From Phycisphaerales bacterium (GTDB taxonomy: Bacteria; Planctomycetota; Phycisphaerae; Phycisphaerales; UBA1924), in contig JAKFUN010000101.1 in NCBI GenBank assembly GCA_021732675.1, forward strand, positions 1 through 35,425: a DNA stretch of 35,425 nt. Reading direction: 5' to 3'. The position numbers were made by a program, and so were the translations under genes. Below the pieces are notes generated by a model. That model saw nothing but the letters and a program-made list of their open reading frames with translations. It had not been told where the DNA came from and ran no database searches. How positions within the stretch are numbered: position 1 is the stretch's first letter; every line of letters starts with the position of its first letter. Shown piece after piece: positions 1 to 9,938 of this stretch.

Positions 1-1
1 G

Positions 2-487
2 CCTGCGCCCACGCCCCCAACGCCGCCGGCCAAGACCGCGGCTGAGAAGCTGGCGGAAGAGGCACTGGCCGCGGCCAAGAGCGCCGTCGCCGGTCTGGGC
101 GACTTGAGCGATCTCACTTCCGGGATGGACGACGAGCCCCAGCCAGCGGCTCCCGCGAAGCCCGCGCCGCCCGCGGCCAAGCCCGTGATGCTTCCGGTCT
201 TTGCCCGCGAGCCCGAGGTTGTCGTTCCCAAGGCGATCGACCTCCTCTCGGACGTGAATCTCAACGTCAAAATCGAGCTCGGGCGCACTCGCATGCTGAT
301 CGAGGATGTTCTCAAGCTCACCGAAGGGGCGGTCGTCGAGCTGGACAAGTTGGCGGGCGATCCGGTGGACGTCTATGTGAATGACCGGCATGTGGCGCGG
401 GGCGAGGTGCTGGTACTCAATGACAACTTTTGCGTGCGCATCAATGAGATTTTGAGCCCGGCCGTCGAGCCGGCGAAGACCGCGTGA
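2..487 (+). CDS. fliN: Flagellar motor switch protein FliN (SpoA domain), 5' partial
   Basis: Frame is open from base 2 with no stop. C-terminal ...[71 protein letters not shown] is a classic FliN/SpoA sequence. The listed 104 start is an internal TTG, so the true start probably lies outside the window. Confidence 0.93.
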   Translation, partial: PAPTPPTPPAKTAAEKLAEEALAAAKSAVAGLGDLSDLTSGMDDEPQPAAPAKPAPPAAKPVMLPVFAREPEVVVPKAIDLLSDVNLNVKIELGRTRMLIEDVLKLTEGAVVELDKLAGDPVDVYVNDRHVARGEVLVLNDNFCVRINEILSPAVEPAKTA

Positions 488-1275
488 GCGTGATGTCGGA
501 GTCGGTGGGGCCAGTCGGAGACTGGCCGGGCCAAGAGCCAGGATGGCGAACAAGCGTGCGAGAACGAAAGCGGTACATCTCACGCCTCACCCCGGCGGCC
601 ATGGCCGCCAGTCTCATGCTGTGCGCCTCGCCGGCGAGGGCCGGCGAGCCGGTCAACGTACCGGCTGCGACGGGAGCTTCTGTGCCGGCCTCGTCGGTAT
701 CGGCCCCGCAACTGCCGGCCCCGCAACTGCCGGCCCTGGAGCGGACGCCTCTGGGAGTGCCCGCCAAGGCGTCCGCAGTCTCCGAGGCGAGCCGCACGCC
801 CACCTCGATCGCGGGCAACTCGCTCCAGGTTGCGATTGCATTAGCGATGGTGGTGGGTGCGATCGTCCTGGTCGGCGTGGTCGTCCGCAAAGTCGCGAAG
901 CGGAGCGGCGGGCTGCTGGCGGCAGTCGGACCCGGCGGGCGATCTCCCTCCGGAGTGATCGAGGTGTTGGGCCGCTTTCCGCTGGGGCGGGGGGCGACCC
1001 TGGTGCTGCTGAAGCTGGATCGCCGCGTGCTGCTGGTGTCGATGGGCTCGGCCGGAATGTCCACCCTGTGCGAGATCACCGACCCAGACGAGGTCGCGTC
1101 GATTCTTCTCAAGACCCGTGACGAAGCCGGCGAGTCGATCGCCAAGCAGTTTGCCCGGTTGATGCAGCGCGAGGAAGAGCACGCCTCCAAAGCCATGAAG
1201 GTGGTGGCTGCGGGCAGCCCGACGACAAGGGCGCCGGTCCGGGGCGCAGGGCCGCGGCTGGAGGTGCGGGCTTGA
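484..1275 (+). CDS. fliO: Flagellar biosynthetic protein FliO-like
   Basis: Lies between fliN and fliP; single TM ([21 protein letters not shown]) followed by the [29 protein letters not shown] FliO-like core. Start uncertain (484 GTG, 493 ATG or 601 ATG before a signal-like stretch). Confidence 0.8.
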   Translation: MSVMSESVGPVGDWPGQEPGWRTSVRERKRYISRLTPAAMAASLMLCASPARAGEPVNVPAATGASVPASSVSAPQLPAPQLPALERTPLGVPAKASAVSEASRTPTSIAGNSLQVAIALAMVVGAIVLVGVVVRKVAKRSGGLLAAVGPGGRSPSGVIEVLGRFPLGRGATLVLLKLDRRVLLVSMGSAGMSTLCEITDPDEVASILLKTRDEAGESIAKQFARLMQREEEHASKAMKVVAAGSPTTRAPVRGAGPRLEVRA

Positions 1276-2237
1276 TGCGTCGCTCCAGGGCCATTCTGCT
1301 CAGCGTCTTGCTGGCTGGGGCGGGCGTTGCCAGCGCGCAAACCCCTCGGGTGCTTGGGCCCGAAGTGCCCGGCGTGACGGTTGTTCAGCCCGATTCGCCC
1401 GCTGCGGCGCTGCGAACACTCGGCGCGCAGGACAACTCCGATGCGCTGAATCCGATCCGGATCATCGCCCAGGCGGGCAAGGCGTTGCCGGGGGCGTCGC
1501 AGGGGGATGAGAAGACCGGGCTCTCCACGGCCATCAACATCATGGTGGTGTTGACGGTCATCTCGCTGGCGCCGTCGTTGATGCTGATGACGACGTGTTT
1601 CATGCGGATGCTCATCGTGCTGGGCTTGCTGAGGCAAGCGCTGGGCACCAGCAGCGTCCCCCCGCCGCAGGTCATCACGGCGCTGGCGCTGTTCATGACG
1701 CTGATGGTGATGAGCCCGACGCTATCGCGAGTGAACACTGAGGCGATCGCGCCGTACCGGGCTGGGGAGTTCAGCAGCTACGACCAGTTGTGGGATCGGG
1801 CCAAGCAGCCGATGCGCGACTTCATGTTCGATCAGCTCGAAGCCACCGGCAACTGGTCCGGGCTGTACATGATGCTCGAGTACCGGGGCGTGGACGTGAG
1901 CGAGCCCGAGAAGCTGACCCGCGCGGATGTGGACACCGTCACGCTGGTGCCGGCGTACATGCTCAGCGAGCTCAAGGTCGCATTTCTGCTCGGTTTCAAG
2001 ATCTACCTGCCCTTTCTCGTGATCGACGTCGTCATCAGCACCATGCTGATCGCGATGAGCATGATCCAGTTGCCCCCGGTGCTCATCAGCCTCCCCTTCA
2101 AGTTGCTGCTGTTCGTGCTGGTCGACGGGTGGGTGCTGGTGGTGGGGGGGCTGATGCGTGGGTTTGTGCGGCATTCGCCCCAGGTGTCGTTCAATCCCGG
2201 CGAGGGGGCGCTGGCGTGGCTGGGGCTGGCGGCGTAG
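1275..2237 (+). CDS. fliP: Flagellar export apparatus protein FliP
   Basis: Strong FliP motifs: LAPSLMLMTTCFMRMLIVLGLLRQALGTSSVPPPQVITALALFMTLMVMSP, FLLGFKIYLPFLVIDVVISTMLIAMSMIQLPPVLISLPFKLLLFVLVDGW. Confidence 0.97.
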   Translation: MRRSRAILLSVLLAGAGVASAQTPRVLGPEVPGVTVVQPDSPAAALRTLGAQDNSDALNPIRIIAQAGKALPGASQGDEKTGLSTAINIMVVLTVISLAPSLMLMTTCFMRMLIVLGLLRQALGTSSVPPPQVITALALFMTLMVMSPTLSRVNTEAIAPYRAGEFSSYDQLWDRAKQPMRDFMFDQLEATGNWSGLYMMLEYRGVDVSEPEKLTRADVDTVTLVPAYMLSELKVAFLLGFKIYLPFLVIDVVISTMLIAMSMIQLPPVLISLPFKLLLFVLVDGWVLVVGGLMRGFVRHSPQVSFNPGEGALAWLGLAA

Positions 2238-2253
2238 CCAAAGGAGCGGGCGG

Positions 2254-2511
2254 ATGCACTATGACGTGACAAGTCTGGAGTTGGTGCGCGAGGCGCTGAT
2301 CATGTCGCTCAAAATCTCCGCCCCGATCTTGGGCGCGGGGCTCATCATCGGCCTGGCCATCAGCCTGGTGCAGACCATCACCTCCATTCAGGATCAGAAC
2401 CTGTCGTTTGTTCCCAAAATCGTGGTCATGCTGCTGGCCGCGGCTGTGCTCATTCCGTGGATCGCGCAGCGACTGATCGAGTATTCCGCAGAGCTCTTCC
2501 GGTTGGTTTAG
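2254..2511 (+). CDS. fliQ: Flagellar export apparatus protein FliQ
   Basis: ATG 2254 preceded by AAGGAGCGGG; two TMs with GAGLIIGLAISLVQTITSIQDQNLSFVPKIV. Confidence 0.95.
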   Translation: MHYDVTSLELVREALIMSLKISAPILGAGLIIGLAISLVQTITSIQDQNLSFVPKIVVMLLAAAVLIPWIAQRLIEYSAELFRLV

Positions 2512-2522
2512 GAGTAGCCCGG

Positions 2523-3332
2523 GTGGCGATCGAGAGCGACCTCAAACCCCTGCTGGCCCATGTGGTGCCCTTCACCTTGGTGATGTTTCGCCTCGCAGGG
2601 TTGTTTTTGCTCGCGCCCACGATCTCCTCTGCGCTCATCCCCGGGCGATACAAGGCTCTGCTCACCGCGATGATGGCGGCCAGCGCCTACCCGCTGGTGG
2701 CGAGCGGACTGAATCCCCCCGAAGTCATCACCCTCATGGATCTGGTCCCGCTCATCGCCAGCGAAGCCCTCATCGGGCTGTGCATCGGCGCGATCGCGGC
2801 GTTGCCGCTCCTGAGCATCGAAATGTCTGGCGTCATCATGGGCCAATCCATGGGCTTCGGGCTCGCCCAGGTCTATAACCCCGAATCCAACGCCGACAGC
2901 GAAGTGCTCGGGCAGTTGCTCTTCTACATCGCCGCGGGGGTCTTCGCGGCGGTCGGGGGAGTGGACCAACTCTTCGGGGGGATCCTCAAGAGCTTTCACA
3001 CCCTCCCCATCGGCGCGTTCGGCATGAACCAGGCCCCGATGGAACTCTTCATCCGCACCCTCACCAGCGGGATGGAGCTGGCCCTGCGGGTCTCGCTTCC
3101 CGTTGTGGCCATCAGCTTTCTGCTCATGATCGTGCTCGGGATCGTCGGCAAGACCATGCCCCAGCTCAACATCATGAGCGTCGGATTCACATTCAAGATC
3201 CTCGCCGGGCTCGGCATTCTCGTCTTCGCCACCACGGCCCTGTACGAAGCCACCGGGGATGAGATCGTGCGGGTGCTGAGCCAAACTCTTCGCTGGCTGA
3301 GCGGGCTCCCGCAAGGAGAAGCCCATGGCTGA
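2523..3332 (+). CDS. fliR: Flagellar export apparatus protein FliR
   Basis: GTG 2523 preceded by AGGAG; FRLAGLFLLAPTISSALIPGRYKALLTAMMA and multi-TM pattern, located between fliQ and flhB. Confidence 0.93.
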   Translation: MAIESDLKPLLAHVVPFTLVMFRLAGLFLLAPTISSALIPGRYKALLTAMMAASAYPLVASGLNPPEVITLMDLVPLIASEALIGLCIGAIAALPLLSIEMSGVIMGQSMGFGLAQVYNPESNADSEVLGQLLFYIAAGVFAAVGGVDQLFGGILKSFHTLPIGAFGMNQAPMELFIRTLTSGMELALRVSLPVVAISFLLMIVLGIVGKTMPQLNIMSVGFTFKILAGLGILVFATTALYEATGDEIVRVLSQTLRWLSGLPQGEAHG

Positions 3333-4389
3333 GGACGTCGGCGAACGCACTGAGGCACCAACCTCGCGACGGATGAGCGAAGCCCGCCAGCGGGGTCAGG
3401 TCGCGCAGAGCCCCGACCTGACCGCTGCGATCGATCTCATCGGTGTCTGCATTCTCGTCATCGTCTTCGGGGCGGCCCTCGTCAAAGCAATGGGCGACAT
3501 CATGCAGCGAGTGCTCGGTGATGCCGGCAGCGCCCTCCGGCTCGACGACCTCGATCAACTGCTGGTCAGCACCGCGGCCCGGGCAGCATTGGCGTGCGCC
3601 CCGGTCCTCGCGCTGGTCTTTGCCGTCGGCGTCGCGGCCCACCTCATGCAGGTGGGCCTGCTCTTCACCACTCACGGGCTCATGCCCGACCTCAACAAGA
3701 TCAACCCCATCGCCGGATTCGGGCGACTGTTTGGGCGCCGCCAGATGGTCAAGACGATTGTCAACACCGGAAAGCTCGTGGTCGTCCTCGCCGTTAGTTG
3801 GTCGCTGCTGCACGGGCTGCTCGAGCAAGTGGCCGCTCTGCCGCGTCTGGGTCTATGGGCGGCTTTGTCCCTTCTGGGCGACATGACCCTGCTGCTCACC
3901 AAGTGGCTATTGGCGATCATGCTCATCATTGGGCTGGCAGACTGGCTGTACCAGCGTTGGCAACTCAACCAGGACCTGCGCATGACCAAGCAAGAGGTGC
4001 AGGACGAGCGCAAGAGCATGGACGGGGACCCAAAGCTCAAGGCCCGGCGGTTCAAGTTCGCCCGGGACATTGCGATGCAGCGGATCGGCCAGGCGGTGCC
4101 CCAGGCGGACGTGGTGGTGACCAACCCCACGCACTTTTCGGTGGCAATCAAATACGACGCCAAGACCATGGCCGCCCCCAGGGTGGTCGCCAAAGGCGCT
4201 GACTTTCTCGCAATGCGAATCCGGCAGTTGGCGCTGAAGAACAGCGTTCCCATGGTGGAGCGCCCGCCCCTGGCCCGCGGGCTGTACGCAAGCGTCGAGG
4301 TGGGGGCTGAGGTGCCGCCGGAGTTCTATCAGGCCATCGCCGAAGTGCTGGCGTACGTCTATCGCCTGAACGAGGAGGCCGCGGCTTGA
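3325..4389 (+). CDS. flhB: Flagellar export switch protein FlhB
   Basis: ERTEAPTSRRMSEARQRGQVAQSPDL N-terminus and the NPTH autocleavage motif (VVVTNPTHFSVAIKYD). Confidence 0.97.
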   Translation: MAEDVGERTEAPTSRRMSEARQRGQVAQSPDLTAAIDLIGVCILVIVFGAALVKAMGDIMQRVLGDAGSALRLDDLDQLLVSTAARAALACAPVLALVFAVGVAAHLMQVGLLFTTHGLMPDLNKINPIAGFGRLFGRRQMVKTIVNTGKLVVVLAVSWSLLHGLLEQVAALPRLGLWAALSLLGDMTLLLTKWLLAIMLIIGLADWLYQRWQLNQDLRMTKQEVQDERKSMDGDPKLKARRFKFARDIAMQRIGQAVPQADVVVTNPTHFSVAIKYDAKTMAAPRVVAKGADFLAMRIRQLALKNSVPMVERPPLARGLYASVEVGAEVPPEFYQAIAEVLAYVYRLNEEAAA

Positions 4390-4439
4390 GTCCGTCCTCT
4401 CCTCAGCCATGTTCCCCGCTCGTGAAGGAGCCCGCCTGA

Positions 4440-6656
4440 ATGGCCAAGGCCCCTGCGAACGCTGGCTCCAAGGGCGCCAAGCCCGCGCCGCGCCCCAGCT
4501 CTGCGCCCACCGACAAGCGGGTGCTGATCATGCCCCCTTGGCTGGCCAAGCTGCACACCCATCGCGGGTACATCGCCCCGATGGGCTTTGTCGCGATGAT
4601 GTCGGTCTTGCTGGTGCCTCTGCCCCCGGTGATGATGGACGTGCTGATCTGCCTGAACATCGCCCTTTCGGTGGTGATTCTGCTGACCACGATCTACATG
4701 GATCACCCGTTGGAGTTCAGTGTTTTTCCGTCGCTCCTGCTGGCGACCACGCTCTTTCGCCTGGTGCTCAACATCGCGAGTACACGGCTGGTGCTGAGCG
4801 CCGACGCGAACACCCCCGAGGAGGCGGCCGCGGTCGCCGGGCATGTCATCATGGCCTTCGGGCAGTTCGTGGCGGGCAACTCGCTCTTTGTGGGCATCGT
4901 GATCTTCCTGATCATGGTCATCGTGCAGTTCATGGTGATCACCAAGGGCGCCACGCGCATCAGCGAAGTCGCCGCCCGCTTTACGTTGGATGCGCTGCCC
5001 GGCAAGCAGTTGGCCATCGACGCGGACTTGAACGCCGGCACCATCGACGAGGCCGAGGCCCGCCGCCGGCGCGAGAAGGTGTCGAAGGAGGCCGACTTCT
5101 TCGGCGCTATGGACGGTGCCAGCAAGTTCGTGCGGGGCGACGCCATCGCCGGCATCATCATCACCGTGATCAACGTCATCGGCGGGTTCGCCGTGGGGAT
5201 CATCGGGCGTGGCTGGGAAGCCGGCAAGACCGCCGAGGTCTTCACCAAGCTCACCATCGGCGACGGGCTGACGTCGCAGATCCCCAGCTTTGTCATCGCC
5301 ATCGCCTCCGCCCTGATCGTGACCCGCTCGGGCAGCAAGGAGCAGTTGGGTAACGAGCTGACCGACCAGGTAGTGAGTCAGCCCAAGGGCTTGATGCTCA
5401 CGGCGGGGTTCATGTTCCTGCTCGCGCTGACCCCTCTGCCCACGATCCCGTTGGTGCTGACCGGTGCCACGCTGGGGGGGCTGGGATTTGCCCTCAGCCG
5501 CGCTGGGACCAAGACGACCGAGAAAGAAACTGCCGACGCCACCGCCGCCAAAGCCCCCAAGCCCGTCGAGGCCCCGCCGGTGGAGACCCTGCTCAAGGTT
5601 GACACGCTGGAACTCGAAGTGGGGTATGGCCTGGTGCAGTTGGTGGACACCGTGCAGGGGGGCGATTTACTGGAGCGCATCACCGCGATCCGGCGCCAGT
5701 TGGCCGTGGAGCTGGGGTTGGTGATGCCCCCCGTGCGGATTCGCGACAACATTCAGCTCCCCGCCAACGACTATCGCGTGAAGATCCGAGGCAACCCGAT
5801 CGCGGCCGGGCACACCCGCCCGGGCAAGGTGCTGGCGATGGACTCCGGACTCGTCAGCGGACCCATCGAAGGGGATCGCACCCGCGAGCCGGCCTTTGGC
5901 CTGGAAGCCTTCTGGATCGACCCCGCGCTGCGCACCCGCGCCGAGACGCTCAACTACACCGTCGTAGACCCCACCAGCGTGCTGGCAACCCACATCACCG
6001 AGCTGGTCCGCAAGCACGCCGAGGAGCTGCTGACCCGCGATGAGGTGAGCAACCTGATCGAGCAGCTCAAGCAGTCCGCGCCCAAGCTGGTGGAGGAATC
6101 GATCCCCGCTGTGGTCAAGCCCCTGGACCTGCAAAAGGTGCTCCAGAACCTGCTGCGTGAGCGCGTGCCCATCCGCGATCTGGAGACCATCGTGGAGACG
6201 CTGGCGGATTGGGGGGGCAAGACCAAAGACCTAGATGTGCTCACCGAGTACGTCCGCAACGCCCTCAAGCGATCCATCTGCCATCAATACGCCACCAAGA
6301 CCCCGGATGGAAGCATGAAGCTCACCTGCGTCACCCTCGACCCGGCGCTGGAAGACCAGATTAACGCCTACATCGATCGCGGCCCGGCGGGGACGGCCGT
6401 CAGCATCCCGGCCCGGCTTGGGGCAAAGATCACCGAGCAGATCGCCCGGGCCCTCCAACAAATCGTCGCCAGCGGGCAACCCCCCGTCGTCATCGCCTCG
6501 CCCCAGGTCCGGGCCGTGGTTCGCCAGCTCATCGAGCCCAAAATCCCGGGGGTGGCCGTTCTGGGTTACAACGAAATCGCTGGCGGGGTCGAGGTCGAGT
6601 CCGTTGCCCTTGTCATGCCCCCCGACGAATCCCGCCAGCCTGCCAACGCCGCCTGA
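4440..6656 (+). CDS. flhA: Flagellar export apparatus protein FlhA
   Basis: 738 aa; FHIPEP-family motifs (YMDHPLEFSVFPSLLLATTLFRLVLNIASTRLVL, GKQLAIDADLNAGTIDEAEARRRR). Confidence 0.97.
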   Translation: MAKAPANAGSKGAKPAPRPSSAPTDKRVLIMPPWLAKLHTHRGYIAPMGFVAMMSVLLVPLPPVMMDVLICLNIALSVVILLTTIYMDHPLEFSVFPSLLLATTLFRLVLNIASTRLVLSADANTPEEAAAVAGHVIMAFGQFVAGNSLFVGIVIFLIMVIVQFMVITKGATRISEVAARFTLDALPGKQLAIDADLNAGTIDEAEARRRREKVSKEADFFGAMDGASKFVRGDAIAGIIITVINVIGGFAVGIIGRGWEAGKTAEVFTKLTIGDGLTSQIPSFVIAIASALIVTRSGSKEQLGNELTDQVVSQPKGLMLTAGFMFLLALTPLPTIPLVLTGATLGGLGFALSRAGTKTTEKETADATAAKAPKPVEAPPVETLLKVDTLELEVGYGLVQLVDTVQGGDLLERITAIRRQLAVELGLVMPPVRIRDNIQLPANDYRVKIRGNPIAAGHTRPGKVLAMDSGLVSGPIEGDRTREPAFGLEAFWIDPALRTRAETLNYTVVDPTSVLATHITELVRKHAEELLTRDEVSNLIEQLKQSAPKLVEESIPAVVKPLDLQKVLQNLLRERVPIRDLETIVETLADWGGKTKDLDVLTEYVRNALKRSICHQYATKTPDGSMKLTCVTLDPALEDQINAYIDRGPAGTAVSIPARLGAKITEQIARALQQIVASGQPPVVIASPQVRAVVRQLIEPKIPGVAVLGYNEIAGGVEVESVALVMPPDESRQPANAA

Positions 6657-6869
6657 TCCTTGCCCCACCCCATCTTCTGGCGCCAGCCTTTGCCTGTCTC
6701 CGGTCCGCCAGTTCTCCCGCTCACCCTCGCCTCTGAGATCCTCTGCCTGGTTTGCAGTTTCGCACTATTCCACAATCCGCGGGGGTGGCAGTCCACCCTC
6801 CGACTTGATACACTCCGCCCGACTCCAGCGCCCGCAGGATGCGGGCCTCAACAGCCAGGATGGCGACCT

Positions 6870-8339
6870 ATGAACCTCAAAACTTACAACGCGCCCACCA
6901 TGGCCCTCGCTCTGGCCGAAGTCAAAAAAGACCTCGGCAAAGAAGCAGTAATTCTCCACACCCGCGTGTACAAGGTCGGTGGGGTCATGGGCGTCGGTGG
7001 CCGACAAGTTGTCGAGATTACCGCCAGTGACCAGCCCCCCGCTCGCTCTCCTCGCCGGGAGCGAGAGAGTTCTACTTCGCCCGAGCGGCCTGCTCCCGTC
7101 GGGCGCCCCGCTACCGCAGATCGCGCCGCGTTCGTCCCCGCCAGCTTCGAGCGCTTCGAGCTCAAGCCCGCACAGACATCCATCCCCGCCGCCGCTTCTC
7201 CCAGGCAAGAGCCCCGCGCCCGCACTGGCGAAGCCGTGGCCGATTCAGTGGCTTCGGTCTCGCCCCGCGCTCATGCCCCGCAGCCGGCTCAATCCCTCTC
7301 CCCCCATCCGGTGCAAACGCTTCGGGCCCCGGCGACCAAGAGCCTCCCCACGACGCGAGTCGCGCCCGCCCCGGTCAACCCGGATGCCTTGGCGGCGCTG
7401 GCGGGCGAAATGGCCACCATCAAGCGCTTGGTGGGGCATGTGCTCTCCGCCGCGCGGCGTGGCGGGGGCAGCGACGCCACCATCGGAATGAGCGAGCCGC
7501 TCTTCGACGCCCACCTGCGCTTGACCGAAGCGGGTGTTGATGCCGCATTGGCCGACGAGATTGTGGGCAAGGTTCGCGATGAACTGCACGCGGGCGAGCT
7601 CGAAGAGATCGGGCTCGTCAATCGCGGAATAGAGCGAGCCCTGGCGGCTCAAATCCCCGCCATCGGCGCGGTCACCCTCGCTTCCCGCGAGCAGCGCGGG
7701 CGTGCGCTCGTGCTGGCGTTTGTCGGGCCCACCGGCGTAGGCAAGACGACGACGGTCGCCAAGCTCGCCGCGGCTTACAAGCTCCGGCACGGTGCCCGCG
7801 TCGGGCTCATCACCTCCGACACCTACCGAATCGGTGCCGTCGATCAGCTCCGTACCTACGCCCAGATCATCGGCGTCCCTCTGGTCGTGGCCCTCTCGGC
7901 ACGCGAAACGGCGCAGGCGTGCCAGCAGCTCGCAGACTGCGACGTGATCTTGATGGACACCGCCGGTCGAAGCCCGCGCGATTCGGGCAAGCTTGACGAG
8001 CTCGCGACCTTTGTCCAAGCCGCTGCCCCCGACGAAACTCACTTGGTCTTGTCGGCGGGGGCAGATCAGCAGGTCATGATTCGGGCGGCGGAAAAATTCG
8101 GGGCCCTCAGCCCAGATCGCCTGATCGTGAGCAAACTCGACGAAGCACTGGACTTCGGACGACTGGTCAACGTGGTCAAGGCCACCGGCTTGCCTCTGAG
8201 CTATGTGACCACCGGACAAGAGGTTCCGGATCACATCGAACTGGCGAACCCCGATCGATTCGCGCGACTGATTCTGGGGGGTTCCCTGGAGTCGGTCCTC
8301 GAGACGGTCCGTCCAGTCGCGGAGGCCGCCGTCACCTGA
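6870..8339 (+). CDS. flhF: Flagellar SRP-like GTPase FlhF
   Basis: MNLKTYNAPTMALALAEVKKDLGKEAVILHTR N-terminus; GPTGVGKTTTVAKLAAAYKL, DTAGRSPRD, SKLDEALDFG GTPase motifs. ATG 6870 chosen over the longer ORF. Confidence 0.93.
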   Translation: MNLKTYNAPTMALALAEVKKDLGKEAVILHTRVYKVGGVMGVGGRQVVEITASDQPPARSPRRERESSTSPERPAPVGRPATADRAAFVPASFERFELKPAQTSIPAAASPRQEPRARTGEAVADSVASVSPRAHAPQPAQSLSPHPVQTLRAPATKSLPTTRVAPAPVNPDALAALAGEMATIKRLVGHVLSAARRGGGSDATIGMSEPLFDAHLRLTEAGVDAALADEIVGKVRDELHAGELEEIGLVNRGIERALAAQIPAIGAVTLASREQRGRALVLAFVGPTGVGKTTTVAKLAAAYKLRHGARVGLITSDTYRIGAVDQLRTYAQIIGVPLVVALSARETAQACQQLADCDVILMDTAGRSPRDSGKLDELATFVQAAAPDETHLVLSAGADQQVMIRAAEKFGALSPDRLIVSKLDEALDFGRLVNVVKATGLPLSYVTTGQEVPDHIELANPDRFARLILGGSLESVLETVRPVAEAAVT

Positions 8340-8485
8340 CAGCGTTTAGGGGAAACTTACTCGCAACCTGCTCGGACTATCGATACCCTGTCGTGGGGGT
8401 CGCCCCCGGGGTTGTGTGTGGGGACAATTATCTGATTCATGAGTTCCTTCCCGAGAAGGAACTTGGGCATCGAGGGGTTGATCGC

Positions 8486-9511
8486 ATGGACTCAGTCGCT
8501 ACCGAATCTCGCCAAGATCAGGCCCGTGCCGATCAGGCTTCGCGTCTTCGGGCCATGGTGCAGTCCGTGTATGGCCCCGGCGTTGCCATGGTTACATACG
8601 CCGAGCGTGCCACCCCCCGGTTCGGGCGTGAGGAGACGGCGGCTCCACCAGTGCGCACGCCCCCAGAGGCTCCGGCCCGCACCGTGCCGCTGATCGCGGT
8701 TACTTCGGGCAAGGGCGGGGTCGGCAAGACGAGTCTGAGCGTGAATTTGTCGATTGCCATGTCGCGCTTGGGGCGGCGGGTGAGTCTGCTGGACGCGGAC
8801 CTGGGGCTGGCCAATGCGGATTTGCTCTGCGGGATGAGCCCGACCAATCGGCTGGACGCCGCGATCGACCCCGCCAGGACGGATGGGCAAATTACTCGGT
8901 CGCTTGCACAAATCGCGGTTGACGCTCCGGGAGGGTTCAAGTTGGTCCCGGGTTCGGCGGGGCTGGCGCGGATGGCCAATCTCTCGCAGCCGCAGCGTGC
9001 GGCCCTGGTGAGCGGGCTGATCGACCTCGAGTCATTCAGCGATGTGGTGCTGGTGGACACCGGGGCTGGATTGAGCGATCAGGTTACGTCTTTTGTGGGG
9101 GCCGCGGACCTGGCATTGGTGGTGGTCTCACCCGAGCCAACTTCCATTGCGGATGCCTACGCGATGATCAAGTGTGTCTCGCGTGGCAGCACGCCCCCAA
9201 AGTTTGCCTTGGTTGTCAACATGGCTGACAACGAAGATGAAGGCTTTGAGGTTCACGGGCGCATGAGCGCCACGTGTCGCAAGTTTCTTGGGTTTGATAT
9301 TCCCCTCTTTGGGGTAGTGCGTCGAGATATTGCCGCGCAGGATGCGGTGCGGGCTCGGGTTCCGATGTCGATTGGCACGCCGCGTGCGAAGGCTTCTCGA
9401 GACATCGAACGAATTGCTGAGCAAGTGATCAAGACGCTGGGGCTCAAGGCCGCCGGGAACCTCGGAAAAGCCCGGGGAAGTTTCTGGTCGTGGCTGGGCG
9501 GATCGCGGTAA
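8486..9511 (+). CDS. flhG: FlhG/MinD-family ATPase (flagellar number regulator)
   Basis: TSGKGGVGKTSLSVNLSIAMSRLGRRVSLLDADLGLANADLLCG deviant Walker A, directly after flhF. Confidence 0.92.
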   Translation: MDSVATESRQDQARADQASRLRAMVQSVYGPGVAMVTYAERATPRFGREETAAPPVRTPPEAPARTVPLIAVTSGKGGVGKTSLSVNLSIAMSRLGRRVSLLDADLGLANADLLCGMSPTNRLDAAIDPARTDGQITRSLAQIAVDAPGGFKLVPGSAGLARMANLSQPQRAALVSGLIDLESFSDVVLVDTGAGLSDQVTSFVGAADLALVVVSPEPTSIADAYAMIKCVSRGSTPPKFALVVNMADNEDEGFEVHGRMSATCRKFLGFDIPLFGVVRRDIAAQDAVRARVPMSIGTPRAKASRDIERIAEQVIKTLGLKAAGNLGKARGSFWSWLGGSR

Positions 9512-9641
9512 TCCCCGGGCAAGGGGAGTTGGCCGGGTCGATCTTGAGAATTTCTTGACGGTTCGTCGAAGTCGCGCATTGAGCGCGCCGATGGTACCGG
9601 CGCGTCGAGATTGAGGGATTTTCACGAGGACGAACCGTCAC

Positions 9642-9938
9642 GTGAGTGTAGAGAGCAGACATATCGGTGTGATTCTGGGGCTCACGGCCTTCGTGGTGGC
9701 CATCGTCAGTGGAATGGCGGTGGATAACCCGTTGGAAGTGACCCTGTCGCGTGCGCTGGCCAGCCTTGTGGTTGGCTTTTTTATTGGCGTGCCATTGGGC
9801 GCGGCCTTGGCACATGTTGTGGAGGCGCACGTCGCCAAGTACAAGTTGCAGAACCCGGTTCCGGTCTCGGCCTCCCAAAAGCAAGGGATGTCGGAGCCGG
9901 AAGTGGTCATGGTTGTGGAAGAGGAAAAAAAAGTTTGA
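9642..9938 (+). CDS. Small membrane protein of unknown function in the flagellar cluster
   Basis: 98 aa, two hydrophobic segments (IGVILGLTAFVVAIVSGMAV; ALASLVVGFFIGVPLGAALAHVV) and a charged tail; between flhG and fliA in the same orientation. Confidence 0.65.
   Translation: MSVESRHIGVILGLTAFVVAIVSGMAVDNPLEVTLSRALASLVVGFFIGVPLGAALAHVVEAHVAKYKLQNPVPVSASQKQGMSEPEVVMVVEEEKKV

Noticed and set aside
441-1637. Long minus-strand ORF (398 aa) antisense to fliO/fliP
   Set aside because: Shadow ORF of GC-rich coding DNA; low-complexity H/R/Q-rich composition, no motifs, and the opposite strand encodes recognisable FliO/FliP.
4409-5353. 314-aa plus-strand ORF overlapping flhA
   Set aside because: Out-of-frame shadow of flhA, R/H/G-rich with no motifs.
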